From a virus: 37,814 bases of DNA. The stretch covers positions 1 through 37,814 of the IMG/VR virus record IMGVR_UViG_3300009152_000096; one strand, 5' to 3'. The notes under the pieces were generated by a model. That model was not told where the DNA came from. It saw only the letters and a list, made by a program, of their open reading frames with translations, and ran no database searches. The position numbers and the translations under genes were made by a program. Below, one piece after another: positions 9,301 to 18,000 of this stretch. Numbering within the stretch: position 1 is the stretch's first letter; every line of letters begins with the position of its first letter.

Positions 9301-12300
9301 CAATTCCAATATTAGATCTTAAGGTTCTTACACTAGCAATTCCTGATACCTGCAAATCTGTAATAACTACATTAGGAAAAGTGCTTACTCCACTTACATT
9401 TAATTCGTAGAGAGTTCCAAGTCTTTGTAGTGATGAATTTGTAATTCCTGCACCAAGACTTGTTGAAGATAAAACTTCTTGGCTTGAAATTTTATAAACC
9501 TTTCCAGTTAAAAGATCTAGGTTTTCGCTGGAAGTCCAAGATCCACTAGCATCTAGCCAATTAAATGTCTTATCAGTAGTACCAAAAAGCGTGATGCCTC
9601 CACCATCAGCAGTTATATTAGTTGCAGAAGCTACAGATCCAATGCCAATATTCTTATCTTCAATAAGTAGATTTTGAGTATCAATTGTTGTAGTAGTTCC
9701 CTCTACAGACAAATCGCCCTGAATTCTAACGTTGCTGACGAAAGTAGCAATTCCGGTAGCAAATAGAGTATTTAAGATTCGAACATTACTATTAAATGTA
9801 GAAATTCCACTTACTCTCAAAGTGGTTAGAGTTGTAATTCCAGATACTCGAACATTATTAGTAAACTCGGTATCGCCGGTAAGTGTAGAGATACCGGTAA
9901 CTCTAAAGTTTCCGACAGTGGCAATTCCAGATACTTGAACATTATTAGTAAACTCGGTATCTCCAGTCAAGGTTGAGATACCAGTAACTCTTAGTGTAGT
10001 GAGTGTGGTAATACCGGATACCCGAACATTATTAGTAAACTCAGTATCCCCAGTAAGTGTAGAGATTCCAGTAACTCTGAAATTACCAACAGTAGCAATG
10101 CCCGAGACATTTAAGTGATTGCTAAGCAGAACATTTCCTGTAAAGGTAGAGACACCAGCAGTTCTTAAATTATTACTAAGTTCCACATCTCCGCTAAGTG
10201 TAGAGATTCCAGTAATCCTTAGTGTAGTGAGTGTGGTAATACCGGATACCCGAACATTATTAGTAAACTCAGTATCTCCAGTAAGTGTTGAGATACCGGT
10301 GACTCTTAGTGTAGTAAGGGTTGTAATTCCAGATACTCTAACATTATTTGTGAATTCTGTGTCCCCGCTAAGTGTTGAGATACCAGTAACTCTAAGGTTT
10401 CCAGTAGTAGTAATTCCAGATACATTTAAGTGATTACTAAGCAGAACATTTCCAGTAAGGGTAGATACCCCAGCAGTTCTTAGGTTGTTGCTAAGTTCTA
10501 CATCCCCGCTAAGTGTTGAAATCCCAGTGACTCTTAGTGTAGTGAGTGTGGTAATACCGGATACCCGAACATTATTAGTAAACTCAGTATCGCCGGTAAG
10601 TGTAGAGATTCCAGTGACTCGTAATGTCGTGAGAGTTGTAATTCCAGATACTCTTACGTTGTTAGTAAATTCGGTATCGCCGGTAAGTGTTGAGATTCCG
10701 GTGACTCTTAATGTAGTGAGTGTGGTAATACCAGAAACATTTAAGTGATTACTAAGTAGAACATTCCCAGTAAATGTAGAAACCCCAGAGGTTCTTAAAT
10801 TGTTACCAAGTTCTACATCTCCGCTAAGTGTAGAGATTCCAGTAACCCTCAAGGTAGTAAGAGTTGTAATGCCGGACACCCGAACATTATTAGTAAACTC
10901 GGTATTGCCCGTGAGTGTTGAAATACCAGTAACTCTTAGAGTAGTTAGAGTTGTGATTCCAAGAACATTTAAGTGACTTGAAAGATTTACCGTTCCTGTA
11001 AAAGTTGATAGCCCACTAACCCTAAAATTAGCAGTTGTAGTAATTCCTGAAACATTTACATTATTTGAAAATCTAGAATCTCCAACAAATGTAGAGACAC
11101 CAGAAGTTCTCAAATTATTACTAAGTTCTACATCTCCAGTGAGTGTTGAAATACCAGTAACTCTAAAGTTTCCGACAGTCGCAATACCAGAAACTAGAGT
11201 ATTGGTATTAAAAATTGTATCGCTTGCAAAAGTTGAAACCCCAGCAACCCTGAAAGAAGAATCTAATCTTACTGGAGATACAAAGGTAGATACTCCAGCT
11301 ACTCTAAAATCCTTTCCAATATTAACATTACTACTAATGCCAACTCCACCGGTTACAACAAGTGTTCCACTAGTAGTGGTATATGAGTCTGTGTCACCAG
11401 TAAGTTTAACCGAAGCATTTCGAATTGTTGCAATACCAGTTGCAGATCCAATAGTAATATCAGTGCCAGCTCCTGCAAAATTTACTCGTGTTGCAGTATC
11501 ATTTATTAAGTTATAGGTTGCCTGATTTGTGGTAAAGTTACTATTATAATGATAGATTTGTCCACTAAATGTAGATAGTCCAGTAATATCCAGATTGGTA
11601 ATTGATGCTGTACCAAGAATCTGAATATTGCTTGTGCTTGCAAGAGAAACTGCTCCAGTCTCTTGACTAATCTCAAAAATACTACCAACTCTAAAGTTTC
11701 CTGCCTGATCTACAGACTGGAAGTATACTCTACCGCCATTTAACTGAACTGCCTCATTACCTTTAACAGTAAGAGTAGGATCTTGAGTAAAGGTCTTACC
11801 AGATCCAACACAATCAAAAGCATATCCAAAGAGTCTGAGTTGTACTCCAACTCCATCAGCCGTCACACCATACTGACCAAAGTTATCAGCAGATGCAATA
11901 GATCTTAAGTCTGCACCAAACTTCTGATAATCTGCCCAGAGAATGGTACTTGCAGATCCTACCTGAGTGATTCCATTTGACTGAAAGATTCTAATATCCT
12001 GAGTCGAACCAATACCAACAGAGTTAAAAGTTCCAGAACCCTTTCCAAGAATTGTGACATAAGGTCTTGCAGTTGCTATACCACTAGTTGATACAATGGT
12101 TCCAATAGCAACTGGAGATCCTGATTGATAGTACTTAATAACATAATTTGCTGCCAGAGTTGCAGTAGTAATTCCAGAAAGTCTAAGTGTTACATTTGCA
12201 GTTGAACCAACACCAACAGATCCAGAAACTCCCTCAATACCCTTACTAGAAAAGTAGGTAAAGCAGTTTATCCAGTCAGCTTTGGCACCATTAATCATTC

Positions 12301-13045
12301 TCAAACCTACTTGGTTTGGAGTTGTAAAGGTACACTCATTGAACAGAATTGCTGGCTCTAGAGTTGTAGATTGCACAACACTACCATCAACTAAAGCACC
12401 ACGACCAGAAACTAGTGACGTAGGATAGTTATCTGGAGTATCATATCCGTAGGGATCAGATGCTGAAGTTACTGATCCACGATTCAGTATATTAACTTTG
12501 TGAATATATGGACTACGAGTAGTCGTAATCGCATTTGAAGCAAATCTAAATCCGTATCCAGTATCTGCTGAAGAGTTATAGTAAAAATTGCATATAGAAA
12601 GATCTAGAATACCAGTCTCACCATTCAGAAGAAATGCATCAAGTCTCTGTGTTCCAGATGTTGGCTGAATGATGGTAGATGATAGACCATTACCCTGTAC
12701 GATAACTCCCTGAGGAACTGTGAGTGGAAAAACTTCAGTATAGGTGCCAGCAGAAATCTGAATTGTGTCTCCAGATACTGCTACAGTTAGTGCCTTCTGT
12801 AGTGTAGCATATGCACTCGAAAGACTCTTACCATCATTAGTATCTAACCCCGCCTTTGAGATATACCAAGTTTGTCCAGGATACCCACCACCAAGAGATA
12901 CTACGCTTTCAGTACCACTTTGATCCTTCTTAGTAAATGCCTTACCATCATAAGTATTAAGAGCAATTTCACCAAGCTGCAATTGCTCCACTGTAGGAAC
13001 TTTGCCGGGTACGGCGGATCTTCTAATTCTTATAGGCGTTGACAT
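6377..13045 (-). CDS. Giant repeat-rich tail fibre protein (2222 aa)
   Basis: Structural fibre protein. Residues 1-60 form an N-terminal attachment-like segment (MSTPIRIRRSAVPGKVPTVE, then LQLGEIALNTYDGKAF), often seen in marine myovirus fibres. Residues about 60-330 look like a right-handed beta-helix (GDTIQISAGTYTEVFPLTVP). Residues about 580-1110 are an array of roughly 30-residue units built on RVTGISTLTGDTEFTNNVRV and SGITTLTTL. Residues about 1230-2055 carry a second repeat type (TLYSNVGVVTFISGTNLNYS). The last 130 residues are a non-repeat domain ending INYVAYKL. ATG at 13045 follows an AGAGAGAA ribosome-binding site. A late promoter variant lies upstream. No S74 chaperone is visible. 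Probably a long beta-structured trimeric shaft; which fibre of T4 it replaces is unclear. Confidence 0.85.
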   Translation of the reverse strand: MSTPIRIRRSAVPGKVPTVEQLQLGEIALNTYDGKAFTKKDQSGTESVVSLGGGYPGQTWYISKAGLDTNDGKSLSSAYATLQKALTVAVSGDTIQISAGTYTEVFPLTVPQGVIVQGNGLSSTIIQPTSGTQRLDAFLLNGETGILDLSICNFYYNSSADTGYGFRFASNAITTTRSPYIHKVNILNRGSVTSASDPYGYDTPDNYPTSLVSGRGALVDGSVVQSTTLEPAILFNECTFTTPNQVGLRMINGAKADWINCFTYFSSKGIEGVSGSVGVGSTANVTLRLSGITTATLAANYVIKYYQSGSPVAIGTIVSTSGIATARPYVTILGKGSGTFNSVGIGSTQDIRIFQSNGITQVGSASTILWADYQKFGADLRSIASADNFGQYGVTADGVGVQLRLFGYAFDCVGSGKTFTQDPTLTVKGNEAVQLNGGRVYFQSVDQAGNFRVGSIFEISQETGAVSLASTSNIQILGTASITNLDITGLSTFSGQIYHYNSNFTTNQATYNLINDTATRVNFAGAGTDITIGSATGIATIRNASVKLTGDTDSYTTTSGTLVVTGGVGISSNVNIGKDFRVAGVSTFVSPVRLDSSFRVAGVSTFASDTIFNTNTLVSGIATVGNFRVTGISTLTGDVELSNNLRTSGVSTFVGDSRFSNNVNVSGITTTANFRVSGLSTFTGTVNLSSHLNVLGITTLTTLRVTGISTLTGNTEFTNNVRVSGITTLTTLRVTGISTLSGDVELGNNLRTSGVSTFTGNVLLSNHLNVSGITTLTTLRVTGISTLTGDTEFTNNVRVSGITTLTTLRVTGISTLTGDTEFTNNVRVSGITTLTTLRVTGISTLSGDVELSNNLRTAGVSTLTGNVLLSNHLNVSGITTTGNLRVTGISTLSGDTEFTNNVRVSGITTLTTLRVTGISTLTGDTEFTNNVRVSGITTLTTLRITGISTLSGDVELSNNLRTAGVSTFTGNVLLSNHLNVSGIATVGNFRVTGISTLTGDTEFTNNVRVSGITTLTTLRVTGISTLTGDTEFTNNVQVSGIATVGNFRVTGISTLTGDTEFTNNVRVSGITTLTTLRVSGISTFNSNVRILNTLFATGIATFVSNVRIQGDLSVEGTTTTIDTQNLLIEDKNIGIGSVASATNITADGGGITLFGTTDKTFNWLDASGSWTSSENLDLLTGKVYKISSQEVLSSTSLGAGITNSSLQRLGTLYELNVSGVSTFPNVVITDLQVSGIASVRTLRSNIGIVTYFNSDYLYTDSTSVGIKTGTSILGIATNVVGINTVSILVGDIISALSIPGQTTVVAISTNSNSVTISKYTTNTGISTENIQISRSNNAGIGSISTLRVNSGIITSAGISSAVITYATLNDTEIVNLQVSGIASVRTLRSNIGIVTYFNSEYLYNSGIGSISTLIVNSGLATHINVSGIITALDARVSGAATITRLDSSNIFVGVGTINSFISTDTYVSGIGSISTLYSNSGSITGLTATSLQVTNTNSTGIITAANLRATNVEIVGISTVSDIRINTGIVTDIRGKYLTYTNTSTTIVSASSTIGVGTDRIGISTANVQVGDLLNSAGGDFIPGTSVIVVQTGTVIFSPVSSNISPQTSVVTISRSANVGIASISTLYVNSGIATQFNITQSNITQLVSSGVLVSGITTTNILYANSGVVTSISGTNLNYTGIGTISNLYLNNLYSLSGIVTTLSGTNISYSGIGTIDQLSGTGIAYTSADVTYVRSQNLRATGIGTIDTLYSNVGLVTFISGTNLSYSGLGTVNTLYSNVGLVTFISGTNLNYTGVGTISVLIGTGITYSSADLTNLRSFSLNVSDTGNIQTLYSNVGVVTTLSGTQVSYTNAILSGVTSATTLYANVGVVTFISGSNLSISGIGTIAQLSGTGIAYTSADLTHLRSQNLRATGIGTIDTLYSNVGVVTTLSGTRSTYQNIDNTNLYTSGVGSISTLKTNVGLVTFVSGTNLSYSGVGTITSLYGSDIAYSGVGTIGTLYSNIGFVTTLSGTNLNYSGISSIQNLYANVGVITFISGTNLNYSGVGTIAQVLSVNVRTSGITTTTDFHVGTGGSVFSVTSGIGSVGIGTTAAKEKLQVYGNILYSDNVNTGTARVAITTSLATTIHESFSRLEYRSVEYLIQASCSGAGNTGRYQFTKILSVHDGTTAYNVEYATVGTGTDVSTYVVDVDQGLDAGYIRLQATPAQTGITTYVINYVAYKL
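9720..11330 (-). repeat. In-frame tandem repeat array in the 2222-aa fibre
   Basis: About 30-codon units (roughly 87-90 bp) encode variations of GISTLTGDTEFTNNVRVSGI and TTLTTLRVT. Similarity is also strong at DNA level: the same 57-bp stretch occurs exactly three times, at 9991-10047, 10219-10275 and 10534-10590 (plus-strand coordinates). Spacings of 228 and 315 bp are multiples of three, so unequal exchange would keep the frame. Confidence 0.85.
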
Positions 13046-13056
13046 TTAAATTCTCT

Positions 13057-13094
13057 CTGTGGTATATACCCGCCACAGCAATATATATTGCTGT
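13057..13094. promoter_or_regulatory. Overlapping inverted repeats between fibre genes
   Basis: Two inverted repeats share the bases ACAG. One is a perfect 20-bp palindrome ACAGCAATATATATTGCTGT at 13075-13094. The other is CTGTGG (13057-13062) with CCACAG (13073-13078) around a 10-base loop. They cannot form at the same time on one RNA. They lie in the leader of the 2222-residue fibre gene and downstream of the 633-residue gene. No T-tract follows, so a simple terminator is not supported; function unknown. Confidence 0.45.
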
Positions 13095-13104
13095 TAATTT
13101 AAAT

Positions 13105-13112
13105 TATTTATT
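13105..13112 (-). promoter_or_regulatory. Late-promoter-like AATAAATA upstream of the 2222-aa fibre
   Basis: The minus strand reads AATAAATA, one base from the T4 late core TATAAATA, about 60 bp upstream of the fibre start. Two neighbouring fibre genes have exact TATAAATA boxes, which supports this call, but AT-rich intergenic DNA makes chance matches likely. Confidence 0.45.
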
Positions 13113-13132
13113 CCCGCACCAATCCCCTAATT

Positions 13133-15034
13133 TTAATCATACGATGAGGTCATTGTATATTTGTAAACTAAGTCACCTCCAATAAGCTTAGATACACTTA
13201 CATAAGCTATTCCAGGATTACCCCTATAAGTATTATGTACAAATAAATTAGCTTGAAAATAGAAAACATCTCCAGAATTATAGGAAGCTTCATAAAAAGT
13301 ATATGTTCCCTGACTTCTCGTAAATGTAAAAATTTGTGAGCCGTTTTTATAAAGACTAATAGCACTATCAGTACCTATAATAGAAGGAGCGAATAGGTTA
13401 GGTTCAACAAAAATAAAGGATAAGATTTCGCTTCCTGTTGGTGATGCCACAAGGTTTTCACTTGTAAACGTTCCGGCAGAAAGAAACTCAGAGCTTGAAC
13501 TAATAGCACTCCCAGAATCCTCCTCTCCAAGTGCCCAAAAATTAGGATTAACATTATTATACACAACACCAAGAAGCCCTCCCGCTGTCAGACCACCATA
13601 GTTATCCAATATTACAGAAGTTTCAGTAGCATACCCACGGGACACAGCATAACCACCAGCTGCGCCATTGCCGCCAGCTCCACCAGCTGCGCCGCCAGCT
13701 CCTGATCCAACATTTCCTGAGTTTCCAGAATTCCCAGAGTAGCCAGTACCTCCGGTGCTTCCACTCGCACCTGGGCCGCCGCCAGTTCCGCCGAAGCCAC
13801 CTTCCCCACCACGGCCGCCAGCTCCACCAAAGTAAGTCAGGCCACTAGCAGGACTAATACTATAATATATTGATACACCAGTATTAGAAAAACTTCCTCC
13901 CGTTCCATAAACTATAAGATCATTATAATCTGCACCACTACCAACGTCATCTATGTAAAGATCACCAGCAATTATCTGAAAAGATGGAGCCCCGTAACCG
14001 TAGGTGCCTATAGTAACTGGATAATATAAACCAGAAGTAAGAATAAGTGGAGAAGTTCCTGAGCCATTATACCCAAGCGTAATATTACCGACACCAGAAA
14101 TATTTGCATAACTCTGATAGTTTGCATCTCTAAAGACAGAAAACGGAACATATACTTGACCACCAGTGCCTTGAGCACCTGTAGAGCCGCTTTGACCAGA
14201 GGTGTAGCCCGGATAACCATAGCCGCCTATCCCACCAGCACCGCCGCCACCACCAGCACCACCCGCAAGATTAACTGTAGTATTCCGATAACACATTTCT
14301 GCACTATAGTAAGTGTAACCAGTATCAGGATCATAAGACGAATTACAAGCTCCTCCGGAATAAGAACCACCTCCATATGTCATTCCGCAAGCAAGATCAC
14401 AATCAGCAGCGCCAGTTATTATAAAAGTTTCTGTTCCTCCTAAGGGGGCGGCATAAGTATAAGATCCAGTACCACCAACACCACCAGTTCCTCCAGAGCC
14501 ACCCCGTCCTCCTCCTCCTCCGCCGCCATAGATCTTACCACCAGTATAATTTTCGATGCGAACACTTCCATGAGATACGGTTATTGCATTTCCACCGGCA
14601 GTGGGGATAAAGTTTGGGGCATAGCCAGGGGTGCCAGCAAGTCCACGTATCAATCCATAATTTCTTACAGTTAAGGTCCCCTGTAATGAGGCCCCATAGG
14701 AATTAGAAGCAGAATTTACTATAAATCCCCCATTGATTGTCACGCCAGAACTTACAATTAAAGTCTTTGGAATATTCTGACCCCAAGCTGCTCCAAAAGA
14801 ATTTCCAGGGTTAAAATTAGAATATGTACCGTTCTCAAGAGTAACAACAATTCCCCGAGTAGTTCCATAAAAGTTACTCATGGAGATTGTACCACTTTGA
14901 GGAACTGTGGTATTATTTTCAGTCACAAGACCATAGGGCTCCTCATAGTACTCGCTCAAGGCAATTGGATTAGATCCAGTGAATTCAGTTTGAATCTCGG
15001 AAAAGTTTATTGGTCCAGAGGATTGAAGAGTCAT
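13133..15034 (-). CDS. Glycine-rich virion protein, possible tip adhesin (633 aa)
   Basis: Starts MTLQSSGPINFSEIQTEF, an N-terminal sequence seen in many marine T4-like structural proteins. Two long glycine-rich tracts (about residues 175-290 and 405-470; for example GGGGGGGRGGSGGTGG and GGAGGRGGEGGFGGTGG) alternate with beta-rich segments and aromatic loops. Such tracts resemble the polyglycine-II sandwich of gp38-type adhesins of T-even phages. The start overlaps the stop of the 2361-residue fibre by 4 bp (ATGA), so the two are probably translated together and this protein could bind that fibre's tip. A cysteine-containing loop (CDLACGMTYGGG, near residue 215) is present. A structural role is well supported; an adhesin role is inference. 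Confidence 0.65.
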   Translation of the reverse strand: MTLQSSGPINFSEIQTEFTGSNPIALSEYYEEPYGLVTENNTTVPQSGTISMSNFYGTTRGIVVTLENGTYSNFNPGNSFGAAWGQNIPKTLIVSSGVTINGGFIVNSASNSYGASLQGTLTVRNYGLIRGLAGTPGYAPNFIPTAGGNAITVSHGSVRIENYTGGKIYGGGGGGGRGGSGGTGGVGGTGSYTYAAPLGGTETFIITGAADCDLACGMTYGGGSYSGGACNSSYDPDTGYTYYSAEMCYRNTTVNLAGGAGGGGGAGGIGGYGYPGYTSGQSGSTGAQGTGGQVYVPFSVFRDANYQSYANISGVGNITLGYNGSGTSPLILTSGLYYPVTIGTYGYGAPSFQIIAGDLYIDDVGSGADYNDLIVYGTGGSFSNTGVSIYYSISPASGLTYFGGAGGRGGEGGFGGTGGGPGASGSTGGTGYSGNSGNSGNVGSGAGGAAGGAGGNGAAGGYAVSRGYATETSVILDNYGGLTAGGLLGVVYNNVNPNFWALGEEDSGSAISSSSEFLSAGTFTSENLVASPTGSEILSFIFVEPNLFAPSIIGTDSAISLYKNGSQIFTFTRSQGTYTFYEASYNSGDVFYFQANLFVHNTYRGNPGIAYVSVSKLIGGDLVYKYTMTSSYD

Positions 15035-18000
15035 TGTGCTTTTGATTCTAGCGTTTTAACTTTTTCCTGAAGTTCCTTAATAGCCTCAATAAGAAGTGGA
15101 ACAAGCTTCTCATACTGAACTGTCAGATACTCAGAATTTACTGGAGCTGGCTTAACCGCTTCTGGAAGAACCTTAAGAACTTCCTGAGCAGAAACACCAG
15201 CAATTCTATCCTCAGAAAGTAGACCAAGATTTGCTGCAATTCCGTTAAAGTTGTAGGTAAATCCACTCAAGGAGCAAACTTTACTTAGTGCATTTTCAAT
15301 TGGTCTGATGTTTGTCTTCAGACGAATATCCGAAGCAAATGCTGTAATATCTCCAGTAACTGATAGTGCATTTGTCGATGCATTATATGTGAGTCCACTA
15401 TCCAAGGTTACCGTAGAGTTTCCAGTACTTGAAACTAGTGCAACATACCAAGAACCAGTATCACCACTACCATTAACATAAGTGGCACTTGAAGTAGCTG
15501 CATTTCCAGTACATGATCCGGAAGAACCGGTTACATTCCCAGTCACGTTTCCAGTGAGATTACCGGTTACATTACCAGTAAGATTACCAGTTACATTACC
15601 AGTTACATTACCGCCAAGATTACCACTAAAGGTTGCAGTAATTGTACCAGCACTAAAGTTACCTGATCCATCACGAAGAACAATTTTATCTCCAGTATTT
15701 GCAGAAGTAGCGTCAACTGCCCAGGTTACCGCAGAGGATCCATCATAGTTTGATCCAGTTAGGTATGAACCACGAACTAATGAGAATGGATTTGATGCAG
15801 TAATGGTAATAGCAGCACTTCCATTAAATCCAACTCCATTAATATTTCTAGTGGTCTGAAGAACTGTTGCACTACCCGCATTTCCACTTACAGTACCAGT
15901 TACATTACCAGTTAAGCTTGCAGTAATTGTACCAGCACTAAAGTTACCAGAACTATCACGAGCAACAACCTTACTTGCGGTATTGTTTGGAGTAGCATCG
16001 ACAGCCCAGGTTACTGCAGTAGATCCATCGTATGCAGTGCCAGTTAAGTATGAACCAGCAGATAGACTGTTGGGACTTGCTGAAGTTATAGTAATATTCG
16101 ATCCACCATTAAAGGAAACTCCATTAATAGTTCTAGCAGTCTGAAGAGTAGTTGCAGTGGCTGCATTTCCAGTACATGATCCTGAAGAGCCGGTTACATT
16201 TCCAGTTACATTTCCAGTTAAGCTTGCAGTAATTGTACCAGCACTAAAGTTGCCTGATCCATCACGAAGAACAATTGTGCTAGCAGTATTTGCACTATCC
16301 GAGGTATAGCCATCCAAATAATCTGCGTTTAAATTTGTTACCTTAGTCGTAGAAGAAACTGTAAGAGGTGCAGTTCCAGTCGCAACAGAAGACGTGAATG
16401 ATGTTCCAGAAACCGATCCAGTAACAAGTAAGTTACTAGAAGCATCTAGAGTCATTCCAAGAGTTCCACCAGATCCTGGAGTATTTTCAAGATCACTATG
16501 AATACCTCCCTGATACCACGAGAATCTTGATCCACTTCTAAAGTATAGAGTACTTGACTGAACTCCCAATCCATAAGATGTGGAATAAAGATTAAGCATT
16601 TGGCGAGTAGTGCTGCCAAAAAGTAGTGTGCCAGGATTTGAAATTGTAACATTTCCACTAAAGGCACCAGTAGCAGAATTTAAAGAGGTTCCTGCAGTAA
16701 TACTTCCAGAAGATCCAAAATTAAAGGTACTTGGATTGTAGTAAATTCCGGTATTAGTATAAAGATCCTGAGCACCATCTCCGGTGGTTACAGTTCCACC
16801 ATTACTTACAAAGGTTAAGTAGTGATTATTGTTCGTACTGATTCCCACCGTCGCAATTTTTTTGCTCTGAGGTGCAGTACCAGTAAATCCATTTGGAGTT
16901 AGTACATTTATAGATTGAACTGAAATATTTCCAAAACTTGTATCGCCACGGAACACTGAGGTTGAATCTACACTGAGAGTTGTATTCGTAGAAATTGAAA
17001 CATTATTTGAAAATGTAGTTATTCCCGAGAATGATGCAGCAGCCTTAAATGTAGTAATTCCAGCAAAGGATGCTCCACAGGCAACTTGAATACCACCAGT
17101 AGATGCAAATGTAGTAAATCCAATTACATTTACATCACCAAGAGTAATACGATTGACACTACCACCATTATCAAAGGTAACAATACCAGTTACTCGCAGT
17201 TGATCAAGAATTGCTCCACCATTTCGAATATCTAAAAGATCTCTTGGAGCGGTAGAATTAATACCAATTTTATCTGGAGTAATTACTGTAGAATTTGCCT
17301 GCTGACTAACTAATCCAAATCTCTTCCAACCATCATTAACTCCAGAGCCAGTATAGACCCAACCAAGATAACCACCAACTGAAGGAGTTGTAGTGTAGAT
17401 TACGTCTCCCTGAGTTACCGCATTTACTGGAGTAGCAATACCAACACTATAGGATCTGACTTGAGTTGCAGTACCCTTCAGCTCAAGTTTAATAGCTTGT
17501 ATACCATCACTTGAAGTTGAAGTTAATTTTCTATAGAGCGAAACTGGTCCTCGGAATTCCGAAGATTGGAAGTTTCCAATACCACCAGTAACCTTAAGGC
17601 TATTGTTGATGGTTACATCGTCATAAGTTACCGAAAGACTTGAATCATTAACTCCTAAGAAAGTTTCTCTTGGTAGATTAATTGAAACTTCTGATCCATT
17701 AATTGGGCTAATGATCTTGTTACCAATATAAAAATCTCCGCTATCATTTGTTCCAGTATATGAAACCGTTCCACCATTTTCCTGAACAGACTGAGTAAGT
17801 AACTGCTGTTCTCTGGTTAGTATTCGGTTTTGTCTAGATGGAAGTGCTGCTGCATAATTACCATGACCAAATCCAACATATTCGAAGGTTTGACCAGAGG
17901 CTCTAAGAATACTATGTCTTCTAAGTTCTGTGGGAATTACTCGGATCTTTCTTACAACAGAACCGCTATCGTGCAGTGCAGCTCTTGTTCCGAGAGTACC

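Noticed and set aside
10119-10748. Plus-strand open frames opposite the repeat array (proteins rich in VEIPVTL).
   Set aside because: They are the antisense of the tandem fibre repeats; the low-complexity translation, lack of start context and the strong minus-strand coding pattern show they are shadows.
9720-11330. Regularly spaced repeats that could be read as a CRISPR array.
   Set aside because: The repeats are in frame, differ in spacing, and encode a continuous fibre shaft; the sequence between them is also repeat-derived, not unique spacers.
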